DNA of 52,470 nt from Flavobacteriales bacterium (GCA_947453715.1 CANGHX010000002.1:1-52470); one strand, 5' to 3'; shown: positions 8,841 through 17,882, counted from the first letter of the stretch. The notes: a model not told the origin generated them from the sequence alone. A program made the numbers and translations.

Positions 8841-9027
8841 AGGAGCTGTCCAGAAAGAATAAATACAGTTTAAATTTAAACTATATAAGTAATTTAAGGC
8901 AATATAAGCCAACTTATATCTAATGGAATAACAGCTTGTTAATTAAAATTATTTGAAACTTATATGTTCTAATAATCCCTTATATGGTTTATTTAAAACA
9001 AAGGGCGTGCTTTTCGGACACCCTCTT
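8841..9027. repeat. MITE-like intergenic segment with imperfect terminal inverted repeats
   Basis: The spacer begins with AAAGGAGCTGTCCAGAAAG and ends with a sequence whose reverse complement is AAAGAGGGTGTCCGAAAAG. The ends are imperfect inverted repeats, with 11 of 16 core bases the same, and they resemble the termini of common Bacteroidota insertion sequences. About 150 bp of AT-rich DNA lies between, including a perfect 16-bp palindrome at 8867-8882. I see no ORF and no clear target-site duplication. It may be a decayed non-autonomous element, or two unrelated motifs. Confidence 0.35.
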
Positions 9028-9036
9028 TTTTATTTT
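9002..9036 (+). terminator. Likely intrinsic terminator of the transketolase operon
   Basis: AGGGCGTG and CACCCT can pair across CTTTTCGGA, leaving a 2-nt bulge, and a T-rich run follows. It is the only terminator-like hairpin between the transketolase operon and the aminotransferase gene. It overlaps the right end of the MITE-like segment. Confidence 0.5.
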
Positions 9037-9065
9037 TAGTAATAACTTTCAACTAGATTTTACAG

Positions 9066-10256
9066 ATGAACTCAACAGATGATTTTTTAAAATTTCAAGG
9101 CCAAACTAATCAATCTCCATACTTGATTGAAGTTGAAAGATCAGAAGGGATTTATATTTACGATAAATCTGGAAAAGCATACATGGATATGATTGCTGGT
9201 GTTGCCGTGAATAATATTGGTCATCGTCATCCAAAAGTTGTTGAGGCACTTAAAAATCAAATTGACAGTTATTTGCATGTAATGGTTTATGGAGAATTCA
9301 TTCAAGATTCTCAATTAAATTTTTCTAAAAAATTAGCAAGTTTATTACCTAAGGAATTGAATTGTGTTTACACCGTTAATTCAGGTACTGAAGCAAATGA
9401 AGCAGCTTTAAAATTAGCGAAGCGTGTTACTGGAAGAACAGAATTGGTTTCTTTTAGAGGTTCATATCATGGATCTACTCATGGTTCAATGTCTGTTTCT
9501 GGGAATGAGGTCAAAAAACAAGCATTTCGTCCATTATTGCCTGATGTTCGCTTTTTGCAATTTAATTCGATTGAAGAGTTAAATCAAATTACTGAAAAAA
9601 CAGCAGGAGTTATCATCGAAACAATTCAGGGGGATGCAGGAGTTAGAGTTCCTTCTATTGACTTTCTAACAGCATTAAGAAATCGTTGTACAGAAGTTGG
9701 TGCTTTATTGATTTTCGATGAAATTCAATGTGGAATAGGAAGGGCTGGAAAATTATTTGCTTTTCAAAATTTTAACATAGTACCAGATGTTTTAACATTA
9801 GGAAAAGCATTGGGAGGCGGAATGTCAATTGGGGCATTGGTTTCATCAAAAGAAAACTTGTATGAATTTACTTATAATCCAATGTTGGGTCACATTACAA
9901 CTTTTGGGGGACATCCGGTTGTTTGTGCAAGCGCTTTGGCTTGTTTGGAAGTCATGGAGACTGAAATTGATTTTAGTGAAGTAGAACGATTAGGAAAGCT
10001 TTTGGAAGAATTAGTGAATTCAAATGAGGAAATCAAAGAGATTCGAAGAATCGGAATGATGTTCGCTTTTGATATGGAATCTTTTGAAAGAGTTGAAAAA
10101 GTAGTGAAACGTTGTTTGGAAAAAGGGTTAATTAGTTTTTGGTTTCTTTCACATCCATACAGCTTTAGGTTATCTCCACCTTTAACTATAACAGAAGAAG
10201 AAATTCGAAAAGCAGCTCAGATTATTATAGATTCTATTGAGGAGACAAAAGATTAG
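9066..10256 (+). CDS. Class III PLP-dependent aminotransferase
   Basis: A 396-aa fold-type I enzyme of the acetylornithine/ornithine/4-aminobutyrate aminotransferase family, close to the usual 390-430 aa. NSGTEANEAALKLAKR (about 105-120) forms the phosphate cup. D218 and Q221 in FDEIQCGIGRAGKL contact the cofactor ring and Lys247 in LTLGKALGGG is the Schiff-base lysine. Histidines in GSYHGSTHGSMS replace the more usual FHGRT pattern, so substrate choice may differ from ArgD. No arginine-pathway genes are nearby, so the amino donor and acceptor cannot be assigned. Its stop overlaps by 4 bp the stop of the convergent gene at 10253-10684. Confidence 0.88.
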   Translation: MNSTDDFLKFQGQTNQSPYLIEVERSEGIYIYDKSGKAYMDMIAGVAVNNIGHRHPKVVEALKNQIDSYLHVMVYGEFIQDSQLNFSKKLASLLPKELNCVYTVNSGTEANEAALKLAKRVTGRTELVSFRGSYHGSTHGSMSVSGNEVKKQAFRPLLPDVRFLQFNSIEELNQITEKTAGVIIETIQGDAGVRVPSIDFLTALRNRCTEVGALLIFDEIQCGIGRAGKLFAFQNFNIVPDVLTLGKALGGGMSIGALVSSKENLYEFTYNPMLGHITTFGGHPVVCASALACLEVMETEIDFSEVERLGKLLEELVNSNEEIKEIRRIGMMFAFDMESFERVEKVVKRCLEKGLISFWFLSHPYSFRLSPPLTITEEEIRKAAQIIIDSIEETKD

Positions 10257-10684
10257 ACTTGATCTTCCTTAATTTTTAGATGAATCCATTCAACTGCTTT
10301 ATCAATTGAGGTGAAAATTTTTGTGGGTTGTTTTGGTTTATTGAATTTTAAATAAAAATCGGCTAGTATTTTTTGTGCTATGTTATTGATTACAATTGCA
10401 TCAATAACAGAGTATTTAGCTTCCAAATCGCTTGATGACCATTCTCTAACATCGGGATCGACATCTGCAAAAGATTTAAATTCGTAGATATTGTAAAATT
10501 TCCCAGTTCCGTAATTTTCTAGAAAGGCATATCCTTCATTTACCATTTCCATCGTAACTTTTTCACCTTCCTTTACGATTACATGGAAAATATTATTTTC
10601 GTACAGCCGATATATTATCGAATCGTTTTGACTTTCGGCTACAAGAACAGCATCAATTTTTTTATATGTTTTTTCAGTCGACAT
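10253..10684 (-). CDS. SpoIIAA/STAS-like small cytosolic protein
   Basis: A 143-aa protein without signal peptide or membrane helix. The central part (GKFYNIYEFKSFADVDPDVREW...AIVINNIAQKILADFYLKFNKP, about residues 60-120) looks like the SpoIIAA/STAS-like family common in Bacteroidota, which folds into alternating strands and helices and ends in TKIFTSIDKAVEWI. The function of this family is not established. It is a single gene: convergent with the aminotransferase (4-bp overlap of stop codons) and preceded by a good promoter. Assignment rests on pattern memory only. Confidence 0.7.
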   Translation of the reverse strand: MSTEKTYKKIDAVLVAESQNDSIIYRLYENNIFHVIVKEGEKVTMEMVNEGYAFLENYGTGKFYNIYEFKSFADVDPDVREWSSSDLEAKYSVIDAIVINNIAQKILADFYLKFNKPKQPTKIFTSIDKAVEWIHLKIKEDQV

Positions 10685-10700
10685 GAATAATGATAGTAAT

Positions 10701-10731
10701 CAAATATAAAGAAAAAAATGAATAAAACACA
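10701..10731 (-). promoter_or_regulatory. Bacteroidota-type promoter for the STAS-like gene
   Basis: On the minus strand TGTG (10731-10728), a 19-nt spacer and TATATTTG (10708-10701) match TTTG-N19-TAnnTTTG with one mismatch. The element lies 16 nt before the ATG at 10684. Confidence 0.6.
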
Positions 10732-10773
10732 TTAATGTTGAATATTTTACGATTAACAAAGGTAATCCTTAGA

Positions 10774-12000
10774 TTAAAAGTTTTCGTGTAAATGAGTGAT
10801 AACTTTTAATGATGCACCTTTATTCAATTGAATAATTTCAAATGTCTTTTCTTGAATAGTTGCATAATTCTGAAAAATGCCAAAATATGCATTCAGAAAG
10901 GAGTTAGAATCATGAATGCTAAAACCATTTCCAAAATCAATAAATGTTTGAGCTTCTGGAAATTTCGAAAATTTAGGTCCGAAAATTACAGGTAATCCAA
11001 AAACTGTTGGCTCCAATATATTGTGAAGACTTCCAGAAAACCCACCACCAATATAGGCAATATTTCCATAATTGTAGGCATTGGTTAAATGACCGATTGT
11101 ATCAATAATGATAACCTTCTCGTCAGTTATTTTAGTTCCTTTTAATAAAGAAGTGAATCGAATATGTTTGACTGTCAGTTCATTTGAAATTGAGTCTATG
11201 TGTTTTTCGCTAATATCATGAGGTGCAATAATTACCTTTTGATTAATTTGATGAGAATTAACAATTGGTAAAATAATTAGTTCATCTTCCGGCCAAGAAC
11301 TACCTATAATGAAAGCCTTCTCACCTTTTAAGAAATCCTCTAGAATAACATTAGGCTCAAGTTGATTCTTGTTTTCGATTACTCGGTCATAACGAGTGTC
11401 ACCTGATACGATAGATTGATTTATACCAATTGAGTGGAGTAATTTCTTGGAATGATCATCTTGAACAAAAAAGAAATCAAATTGTTGTAAAATTTTTCTA
11501 AAAAATCCGCCATGAGGCTTGAAAAAGTGTTGCTTTTCTCTGAAAATTGAACTCAATGAAAATAGTTGTGCTTTATTTTTTTTTGCTTCGAAAATATAAT
11601 TTGCCCAAAATTCATATTTCACAAAAAAGACTTTTTTCGGTTTAAAATAAGCGATAAATTTCTTAGCGTTTTTCGGTGTATCCGCAGGTAAATAACAAAC
11701 ATAATCAGCCTGGTGTTTACGTTTGTGAAAATGTAAATATCCTGAAGGTGAAAAAAAAGTAACTAAAATAAAAATACTTGAATCTTTTTCTTTTAATAAA
11801 TTAATTACTGGTAACGCTTGGTCAAATTCACCTAAAGAAGCACAATGAAACCAATAAATATTATCGTTTTTTAATTCGGGTAACTTCTTAAAGAAATTCT
11901 TTCTTCCATTGATCCATTCCTTCGCTTTTGGATTGAAGAATGAAGCAATAAAAATAAATATAGTGTAAAAGTGTATTCCTAAATTGTACAATAAATGCAT
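10774..12000 (-). CDS. waaA: 3-deoxy-D-manno-octulosonic acid (KDO) transferase
   Basis: A 408-aa GT30-family enzyme. The start is taken at the ATG at 12000 (MHLLYNLGIHFYTIFIFIAS), which sits 1 nt after the stop of the upstream gene; a longer frame from 12057 would overlap that gene and put 19 residues before the membrane anchor. The N-terminal helix anchors it to the inner membrane. HCASLGEFDQALPVI holds the probable catalytic Glu58 of the WaaA GE motif. The C-terminal half (about 230-400) is a GT-B nucleotide-binding domain, with IIGSSWPEDE, GGGFSGSLHNILEP and PVIFGPKFSKFPEA. It transfers KDO from CMP-KDO to lipid A precursors. Confidence 0.92.
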   Translation of the reverse strand: MHLLYNLGIHFYTIFIFIASFFNPKAKEWINGRKNFFKKLPELKNDNIYWFHCASLGEFDQALPVINLLKEKDSSIFILVTFFSPSGYLHFHKRKHQADYVCYLPADTPKNAKKFIAYFKPKKVFFVKYEFWANYIFEAKKNKAQLFSLSSIFREKQHFFKPHGGFFRKILQQFDFFFVQDDHSKKLLHSIGINQSIVSGDTRYDRVIENKNQLEPNVILEDFLKGEKAFIIGSSWPEDELIILPIVNSHQINQKVIIAPHDISEKHIDSISNELTVKHIRFTSLLKGTKITDEKVIIIDTIGHLTNAYNYGNIAYIGGGFSGSLHNILEPTVFGLPVIFGPKFSKFPEAQTFIDFGNGFSIHDSNSFLNAYFGIFQNYATIQEKTFEIIQLNKGASLKVITHLHENF

Positions 12001-12001
12001 A

Positions 12002-12763
12002 TCAATCGAAATAAAATTCTTTTGGTAATCTTTTGTAGATCGGAATAAACCAACCAATTTTCAAACCGAATTGCAAATCGATCATCGTTTTTTTTGAAAC
12101 AGGAGTTTCAGGTTGATCAAAAAATACGGTTCTCATATTTTTCGTAAATCCTTGTTGAGCATAAAATCCACCATAAAAATTGATTAATCCTCTATTTGCC
12201 ATTAAAGCGTAACCAACAAACTCATGTAAGTTTGGTCCCATTGACAAACGATCATATCCTTTTTTATATTTCAATTCTATCGAAGGGACAACTTGATCTT
12301 GCGTTTCCACTCTTGTTTTATGACCTAAAAATCCAACTCCACCATGAATAAAAATTCCAGAATTAGCGTTTGGACTTAGAATAGGAAATACTTTACCAAT
12401 TGCAAGATTAACATTAATGCCTCGGGCATAAACAACAACTTTTGCAATGTCACCATTCATATCTGTGATATTACCATATGAATCAACAAGATTATCGAAA
12501 AGACCTTTAGTTCTTACATCATGACCAAAAATGAAATTAGCATCCAATCCTAAAAATAAATTTTTGCTCGTTTTATATCCAGCTAAAAAGCCTATGTGAT
12601 TTAAAAATCCATATCTCAAAGCTAAATCACCTTGAGTCCAATTTGACCCATAGTGAATCGCTACCCAAGGAGTTGCAATAATCGAGTCTTTTACATTTCT
12701 CTGATTGAAGGCAAATTGAGAAAATAAAAGAAAAACGAAGGATAATACTATTTTATGTTTCAT
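12002..12763 (-). CDS. Outer-membrane beta-barrel-like protein upstream of waaA
   Basis: A 253-aa exported protein from the ATG at 12763. An open frame reaching 12973 adds 70 unlikely residues before the signal peptide (MKHKIVLSFVFLLFSQFAFNQ). The mature part has alternating aromatic/glycine strands (WVAIHYGSNWTQGDLALRYGF, GINVNLAIGKVF, GIFIHGGVGFLG) and ends in an aromatic-rich strand, as small barrel proteins do. It is one nucleotide from waaA and so probably co-transcribed with it. This suggests, but does not prove, a link with LPS assembly. I cannot name the family. Confidence 0.75.
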   Translation of the reverse strand: MKHKIVLSFVFLLFSQFAFNQRNVKDSIIATPWVAIHYGSNWTQGDLALRYGFLNHIGFLAGYKTSKNLFLGLDANFIFGHDVRTKGLFDNLVDSYGNITDMNGDIAKVVVYARGINVNLAIGKVFPILSPNANSGIFIHGGVGFLGHKTRVETQDQVVPSIELKYKKGYDRLSMGPNLHEFVGYALMANRGLINFYGGFYAQQGFTKNMRTVFFDQPETPVSKKTMIDLQFGLKIGWFIPIYKRLPKEFYFD

Positions 12764-12955
12764 AAGAATCAAAAGTAGTTGCTTTTTTCTAATTAGCGAA
12801 ATTATTGATAATGAATATTCAACGTTAAAATTCCACAGCAAAGTTCGACGAAAATAATTTATTGAATAACAGAGTGTTGAAAAAAAGCGAAATGGTCGTG
12901 TAAATTCTATATTGATTAATGTGTAGTTTTCAATTATTAAATAGCCAAATTGTGA

Positions 12956-12973
12956 TTGGCATAAATCTTGCAC
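12956..12973 (+). promoter_or_regulatory. Sigma-54-like -24/-12 element
   Basis: TTGGCATAAATCTTGCAC has GG at 12958-12959 and GC at 12970-12971, separated by 10 nt, and matches TGGCAY-N5-TTGCW. A half-palindrome GCCAA...TTGGC (12944-12960) overlaps it. Expected initiation is about 12983, just before the TTG start at 12985, which would make the mRNA nearly leaderless. That tempers confidence. Confidence 0.4.
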
Positions 12974-12984
12974 ATTTTTTAATA

Positions 12985-13680
12985 TTGAAAAAGTATTTTG
13001 TCATATCGTTTTTTCCAATTATTATTTTCCTTTCCTACTTTGGAAGTGGGGAATTATTAAATGCAAATGTCTTTACAGATTTTCAATTAGCACATTATAC
13101 AGATGAAACGGTTGAAGAAGAAATTGAATGTCAAGATTCAATTCTTAATTACTCACTTTTAAATGACAGAATACATCATTATATAAGAGATTCATATAAA
13201 AATGGAATTGGTATTTTAACGAAAAAAAACACTGTTAATTCACTATTAAAAAAAGGAAAATTGATAGAATTGAAAAGTAATTCTTACTATTTTGTCGACA
13301 CAATGTTTTACAGTTATCCATTTTTAACTCCTTCAGCAGTAGTGTTGTTAGATGAAATAGGAATTGCTTTTCAAAAAAGATTAGTGAATACGAAAATGCA
13401 AAACACACGATTTTTTATTACATCAGCATTAAGAACGAATAAATCGGTAAAAAGACTCAGAAAGCGAAATGGAAATGCAACGAAGTTTAGTGCACATTTA
13501 CACGGAACTGCTTTTGATTTAGCATACGACGAATTTTTGGCAATTGAAAAACCAACCGTTGCTGAAATTAATTGTTTGAAAGATATTTTAGCAGAGACCT
13601 TATTGGATTTAAAATTACAAGAAAAATGTTGGGTGACTTATGAAGTTAATCAAGCATGTTTTCATGTTGTTACAAAATAA
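12985..13680 (+). CDS. DUF5715-like / M15-peptidase-like exported protein
   Basis: A 231-aa protein from TTG at 12985, which begins with a signal/anchor segment (MKKYFVISFFPIIIFLSYFG). The alternative ATG at 12919 would add 22 residues before that segment. The core (about 100-231) has SALRTNKSVKRLRKRNGNA, SAHLHGTAFDLAY and a final CFHVV. The SxHxxGxAxD pattern with a late histidine recalls the zinc ligands of D,D-carboxypeptidases of the M15 family, and the whole resembles DUF5715. A peptidoglycan-cleaving role in the periplasm is plausible but not shown. It is divergent from the barrel-protein/waaA unit and may be driven by the sigma-54-like element. Confidence 0.72.
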   Translation: MKKYFVISFFPIIIFLSYFGSGELLNANVFTDFQLAHYTDETVEEEIECQDSILNYSLLNDRIHHYIRDSYKNGIGILTKKNTVNSLLKKGKLIELKSNSYYFVDTMFYSYPFLTPSAVVLLDEIGIAFQKRLVNTKMQNTRFFITSALRTNKSVKRLRKRNGNATKFSAHLHGTAFDLAYDEFLAIEKPTVAEINCLKDILAETLLDLKLQEKCWVTYEVNQACFHVVTK

Positions 13681-13794
13681 AAGGTTGTTCATAATCTTAA
13701 AAAGTTTAATTTTTCTTTTGACTTTTATTAACGCTTAAAAAAATCGAATTTTCCGATTGAAATATGTATATTTACCCTTTTTTATTGGTGTATA

Positions 13795-14952
13795 ATGCAA
13801 GAAAATAAAATTCAAGTGGATAAAATACAAATGGTTGATTTGGTAGCTCAATACCAAAACATTAAGTCTGAAATAGATACGGCTATTATGAGTGTGATCG
13901 AAAACGCTCAATTCATTAATGGTCCCGAAGTAGCTGCTTTTCAAAAAGAACTTGAAAATTACCTGGAAGTGAAACATGTGATACCATGTGCTAATGGAAC
14001 AGATGCTTTGCAAATTGCATTAATGGCACTTGGTTTAAAACCAGGAGATGAAATTATTACACCATCTTTTACGTACATCGCAACGACAGAAGTGATGGCT
14101 CTTTTAGGGTTGAAACCTGTTTTTGTAGAAGTAAATCCTGATACATATTGCATTGATGCTTCAAAAATAGAAGCTGCAATTACTGAAAACACGAAAGCAA
14201 TTGTTCCAGTTCATTTATACGGTCAAGCAGCACCTATGAATGAAATTATGGAAATTGCTAAAAAACATAATTTATTTGTCATTGAAGATAACGCCCAAGC
14301 AATTGGATGTGATTACACTTTGTCAAATGGTGAAACTGTAAAAACAGGTACAATTGCAACGATTGGTTGCACATCTTTTTTTCCTTCAAAAAATTTAGGT
14401 TGTTATGGTGATGGAGGAGCGATTTTCACGAATGACTCTGAATTAGCAGTTAAAATTAAGATGATTTCAAATCATGGTCAAAGTAAAAAATACTACCATG
14501 ATGTAGTTGGTTGTAATTCACGTTTAGACAGTGTTCAAGCAGCAATTTTACGAATCAAATTAAGAAATTTAGATACATATAATGCTTCAAGAAATGAAGT
14601 TGCTAACTACTATGATCAGTTTTTTGCGCAATTCCCTCAATTAAAAACACCTGTAAGAGCTGAAAATTCAACACATGTATTTCACCAATATACATTGCAA
14701 GTTGAAGGGATAAACAGAGATGAAATGAATAAATTTTTAGAAGAAAGAGGAGTTCCTTCGATGATTTATTATCCTGTTCCAGCTCACAGACAAAAAATGT
14801 TTGAATCTTTTGGAAGTTCTTCAACCGTTTTACCTATCACTGATTGGTTGACTGAAAGAGTAATTTCTTTACCGATTCATACTGAAATGAGACAAGAACA
14901 TTTAGATATTATTTGTAACTCAGTTGCAGAATTTATAAAAAGTAAAAATTAA
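13795..14952 (+). CDS. wbpE: DegT/DnrJ/EryC1-type sugar aminotransferase, WbpE-like
   Basis: A 385-aa PLP enzyme. Lys199 in TSFFPSKNLGCYGDGGA is the Schiff-base lysine and D165 in FVIEDNAQAIG holds the pyridine nitrogen. The VHLYGQAAPM and FFPSKNLGCYGDGG wording is typical of the WbpE/WlbC branch, which turns UDP-3-oxo-GlcNAcA into the 3-amino sugar. That choice is supported by WbpD-, WbpB- and WbpA-like genes a few kilobases downstream. Relatives act on 4-keto sugars (PglE, PseC), so the regiochemistry is inferred. It opens the sugar cluster; upstream are a 5-bp inverted repeat AATCG/CGATT and a weak TATATTTA -7-like element near 13767. Confidence 0.85.
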   Translation: MQENKIQVDKIQMVDLVAQYQNIKSEIDTAIMSVIENAQFINGPEVAAFQKELENYLEVKHVIPCANGTDALQIALMALGLKPGDEIITPSFTYIATTEVMALLGLKPVFVEVNPDTYCIDASKIEAAITENTKAIVPVHLYGQAAPMNEIMEIAKKHNLFVIEDNAQAIGCDYTLSNGETVKTGTIATIGCTSFFPSKNLGCYGDGGAIFTNDSELAVKIKMISNHGQSKKYYHDVVGCNSRLDSVQAAILRIKLRNLDTYNASRNEVANYYDQFFAQFPQLKTPVRAENSTHVFHQYTLQVEGINRDEMNKFLEERGVPSMIYYPVPAHRQKMFESFGSSSTVLPITDWLTERVISLPIHTEMRQEHLDIICNSVAEFIKSKN

Positions 14953-14957
14953 TTTAA

Positions 14958-14973
14958 CTTGTAATTTTACAAG
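14958..14973. other. Small hairpin between wbpE and ugd
   Basis: CTTGTAA and TTACAAG are perfect inverted repeats around TT. There is no T run, so it is not a classical terminator; it may stabilise or separate the messages. Confidence 0.35.
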
Positions 14974-14985
14974 GCTGTTCACACT

Positions 14986-16317
14986 ATGAAAAAAATTGCA
15001 GTTATAGGCACAGGATATGTTGGTTTAGTTTCCGGAACTTGTTTCGCTGAAACAGGAAATCAAGTTATTTGTGTTGATATCAATGAAGAAAAAGTAGAAA
15101 GAATGCGTAATGGTGAAGTTCCGATTTATGAACCTCACTTAGACGTTGTTTTTGAAAGAAATATTAAAGAAGGAAGAATTGAGTTTACGACTAATTTAAA
15201 AGAAGCCGTAGATTTTGCTGAAATTATTTTCCTTGCTTTGCCAACACCTCCAGGTGAAGATGGATCAGCTGATTTAAGTTACGTTTTGAATGTTGCTGAT
15301 AAGTTGGGTCAAATAATGACTGAATATAAAGTGATTGTTGACAAATCGACTGTGCCTGTTGGAACTTCGGATAAAGTAGAAGCAGCGATTAAGAAGCATG
15401 CATCTGTTGAATTTGCTGTTGTTTCGAATCCTGAATTCTTAAGAGAAGGTTTTGCTATTGATGATTTTTTAAATCCGGATAGAGTTGTTATTGGGACGTC
15501 AGATCCACGTGCTGCTAAAATCATGGAAGAATTATACAAACCATTTATTAGAGACGGACACCCGTTAATTGTAATGGATGAAAAATCTGCGGAGTTGACA
15601 AAATATGCTGCGAATGCGTTTTTAGCAACAAAAATTACCTTCATGAATGAAATTGCAAATTTCTGTGAATTGGTTGGAGCAGATGTAGATAAAGTTCGTT
15701 TAGGAATTGGTTCAGATTCACGAATTGGTCATAAGTTTTTATACCCAGGAATTGGATTTGGAGGAAGTTGTTTCCCTAAAGATGTTAGTGCTTTATTGAT
15801 AAGTGGAAAACAAGTTGGATATGATTTTGAGATTATCCAAAGCGTTTTAGATGTAAATGAAAAGCAAAAAGTAACGATCGTTCCTAAAGTGAAAAATTAC
15901 TTTGGGGATATCAGAGGAATGAAATTTGCAATTTGGGGATTAGCATTTAAACCGGATACAGATGATATTCGTGAAGCTTCAGCTTTATATATTATTGAAG
16001 AATTATTAAATGCAGGAGCACAAGTTGAGGTTTACGATCCTGAAGCAATGTCAAATGTTAAAGGTGTAATTGGAGATAAAATTAGTTATGCAAAAAATCA
16101 ATATGATGCGTTAGATAATGCCGATGCTTTATTGATTGCAACAGAATGGTCAGCATTTAGAAATCCAGATTTTGATAAAATAAAATCGAAATTAAAACAA
16201 CCTGTCATTTTTGATGGTCGTAATATATTTGAATTAGATCAAATGTTAAATTTAGGTTTCTATTACAATTCAGTAGGTAGAAAAACAGTTTTACCATTTG
16301 TTCAAACAGAAAAATAA
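14986..16317 (+). CDS. ugd: UDP-glucose 6-dehydrogenase
   Basis: A 443-aa NAD-dependent enzyme that oxidises UDP-glucose to UDP-glucuronate. The NAD fold opens with [11 protein letters not shown]. Catalytic Cys262 lies in [16 protein letters not shown], the supporting Lys in [20 protein letters not shown], and the C-terminal domain carries [15 protein letters not shown]. Length fits the family. Its stop overlaps the next start by one base (TAATG), so the downstream decarboxylase, which uses UDP-glucuronate, is probably translated by coupling. It is clearly different from the second nucleotide-sugar dehydrogenase at 18901, which is of the WbpA/TviB type. Confidence 0.93.
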   Translation: MKKIAVIGTGYVGLVSGTCFAETGNQVICVDINEEKVERMRNGEVPIYEPHLDVVFERNIKEGRIEFTTNLKEAVDFAEIIFLALPTPPGEDGSADLSYVLNVADKLGQIMTEYKVIVDKSTVPVGTSDKVEAAIKKHASVEFAVVSNPEFLREGFAIDDFLNPDRVVIGTSDPRAAKIMEELYKPFIRDGHPLIVMDEKSAELTKYAANAFLATKITFMNEIANFCELVGADVDKVRLGIGSDSRIGHKFLYPGIGFGGSCFPKDVSALLISGKQVGYDFEIIQSVLDVNEKQKVTIVPKVKNYFGDIRGMKFAIWGLAFKPDTDDIREASALYIIEELLNAGAQVEVYDPEAMSNVKGVIGDKISYAKNQYDALDNADALLIATEWSAFRNPDFDKIKSKLKQPVIFDGRNIFELDQMLNLGFYYNSVGRKTVLPFVQTEK

Positions 16318-17312
16318 TGGAAAAAAGAAAAAGAATATTAATTACAGGTGCTGCTGGATTTCTTGGTTCGCATTTGTGTGATCGTTTTATCAAAGAGGAT
16401 TACCATGTAATTGCAATGGATAATTTGATTACAGGTCAATTGAAAAACATTGAACATCTTTTTCCATTAGAGAATTTTGAATTTTACAATCACGATGTAT
16501 CGAAGTTTATTCATGTTGCAGGTGATTTAGATTATATTTTACATTTTGCTTCTCCAGCAAGTCCGATAGATTATTTAAAAATTCCTATTCAAACGCTAAA
16601 AGTTGGTTCTTTGGGAATTCATAATTGTTTAGGATTGGCAAAAGCAAAAAATGCAAGAGTATTAATTGCATCTACTTCTGAAGTGTATGGTGATCCAACC
16701 GTTCATCCACAAACAGAAGAATATTGGGGGAATGTAAATCCAATTGGACCTAGAGGAGTATACGATGAAGCGAAACGTTTCCAAGAAGCGATTACAATGG
16801 CTTATCATACTTTTCATGGTGTTGAGACAAGAATTGTAAGAATCTTTAATACTTACGGACCAAAAATGCGTTTAAATGATGGACGTGTTTTGCCTGCATT
16901 TATTGGTCAGGCATTGAGAGGAGAAGATATTACTATTTTTGGTGATGGTTCTCAAACGAGAGCATTCTGCTATGTAGATGATTTGGTTGAAGGGATTTAT
17001 AGATTGTTGCATAGTGATTATGTTTATCCTGTGAATATTGGTAATCCAGATGAGATTTCAATTAAGGATTTTGCAGAAGAAATAATCAAATTGACTGGAA
17101 CTGATCAAAAAGTGGTATTTCATGATTTACCTGTTGATGATCCAAAACAACGTCAACCAGACATTTCAAAAGCGAAAGAATTATTGGATTGGAGTCCAAA
17201 AGTAAGTCGTTCTGAAGGATTGAAAATCACGTATGAATATTTCAAAAGTTTAAGTCCGGATGAATTGAGAAAGAAAGAGCATAATAATTTTGACAAATAT
17301 ATAATTAGATAA
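16317..17312 (+). CDS. UDP-glucuronate decarboxylase (UDP-xylose synthase), extended SDR
   Basis: A 331-aa extended short-chain dehydrogenase. [10 protein letters not shown] is the NAD motif. [10 protein letters not shown]149xxxK153 (YDEAK) and [18 protein letters not shown] are the signatures of the UXS family, which makes UDP-xylose (or its 4-keto intermediate) from UDP-glucuronate with internal NAD. The neighbour ugd supplies the substrate. The start overlaps the ugd stop (TAATG) and its own stop overlaps the acetyltransferase start in the same way. UDP-xylose or a derived aminopentose may enter a surface glycan; the acceptor is not in the window. Confidence 0.9.
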   Translation: MEKRKRILITGAAGFLGSHLCDRFIKEDYHVIAMDNLITGQLKNIEHLFPLENFEFYNHDVSKFIHVAGDLDYILHFASPASPIDYLKIPIQTLKVGSLGIHNCLGLAKAKNARVLIASTSEVYGDPTVHPQTEEYWGNVNPIGPRGVYDEAKRFQEAITMAYHTFHGVETRIVRIFNTYGPKMRLNDGRVLPAFIGQALRGEDITIFGDGSQTRAFCYVDDLVEGIYRLLHSDYVYPVNIGNPDEISIKDFAEEIIKLTGTDQKVVFHDLPVDDPKQRQPDISKAKELLDWSPKVSRSEGLKITYEYFKSLSPDELRKKEHNNFDKYIIR

Positions 17313-17881
17313 TGAGCTATTTTGCACACGAAACAGCAATCATTGACGAAGGTTGTACAATTGGAGAAGGAACAAAAATTTGGCACTTTTCCCATGTAAT
17401 GCCTAATTGTACAATTGGAGAAAAATGCAATATTGGTCAAAATGTTGTAATATCTCCAGAGGTAATCTTAGGGAAAAATGTAAAAATTCAAAATAACGTT
17501 TCTATTTACACAGGAGTTATTTGCGAAGATGATGTTTTTTTAGGTCCTTCAATGGTTTTTACAAATGTGATTAATCCTCGAAGCGCTGTCAACAGAAAAA
17601 ATGAATACGCAAAAACGATTGTAAAAAAAGGTGCTAGTATTGGTGCGAATGCTACAATAGTTTGTGGTCATGATATAGGCGAATTTGCTTTTATTGGAGC
17701 AGGAGCAGTTGTAACTAAAACAGTGCCAGCTTATGCTTTAGTTGTTGGGAATCCAGCGAGACAATTAGGTTGGATGAGTGAGTTTGGTCAACGGTTGGAA
17801 TTTGATTCAGAAGGAATTGCTTTGTGTACAGAAAGCAATGAAAAATATAAATTAGAGAATAATAAAGTAACAAAATTATAA
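17312..17881 (+). CDS. wbpD: Left-handed beta-helix N-acetyltransferase, WbpD-like
   Basis: A 189-aa protein made almost wholly of hexapeptide repeats ([49 protein letters not shown]), followed by [11 protein letters not shown]. WbpD-type enzymes use acetyl-CoA to acetylate the 3-amino group of UDP-GlcNAc(3NH2)A and are trimers. The IWHFSHVMP motif and size fit this family. TAATG coupling to the decarboxylase before it, and 1 nt to the WbpB-like gene after it, place it in the same translational unit. Confidence 0.87.
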   Translation: MSYFAHETAIIDEGCTIGEGTKIWHFSHVMPNCTIGEKCNIGQNVVISPEVILGKNVKIQNNVSIYTGVICEDDVFLGPSMVFTNVINPRSAVNRKNEYAKTIVKKGASIGANATIVCGHDIGEFAFIGAGAVVTKTVPAYALVVGNPARQLGWMSEFGQRLEFDSEGIALCTESNEKYKLENNKVTKL

Positions 17882-17882
17882 A

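Noticed and set aside
12763-12973. 70-residue N-terminal extension of the barrel protein before waaA
   Set aside because: It precedes a perfect signal peptide and overlaps the divergent promoter region and the other gene's upstream frame.
13740-13775. Inverted repeat AATCG/CGATT upstream of the WbpE-like gene as an operator
   Set aside because: Only 5 bp per arm in AT-rich DNA; too short to support without conservation data.
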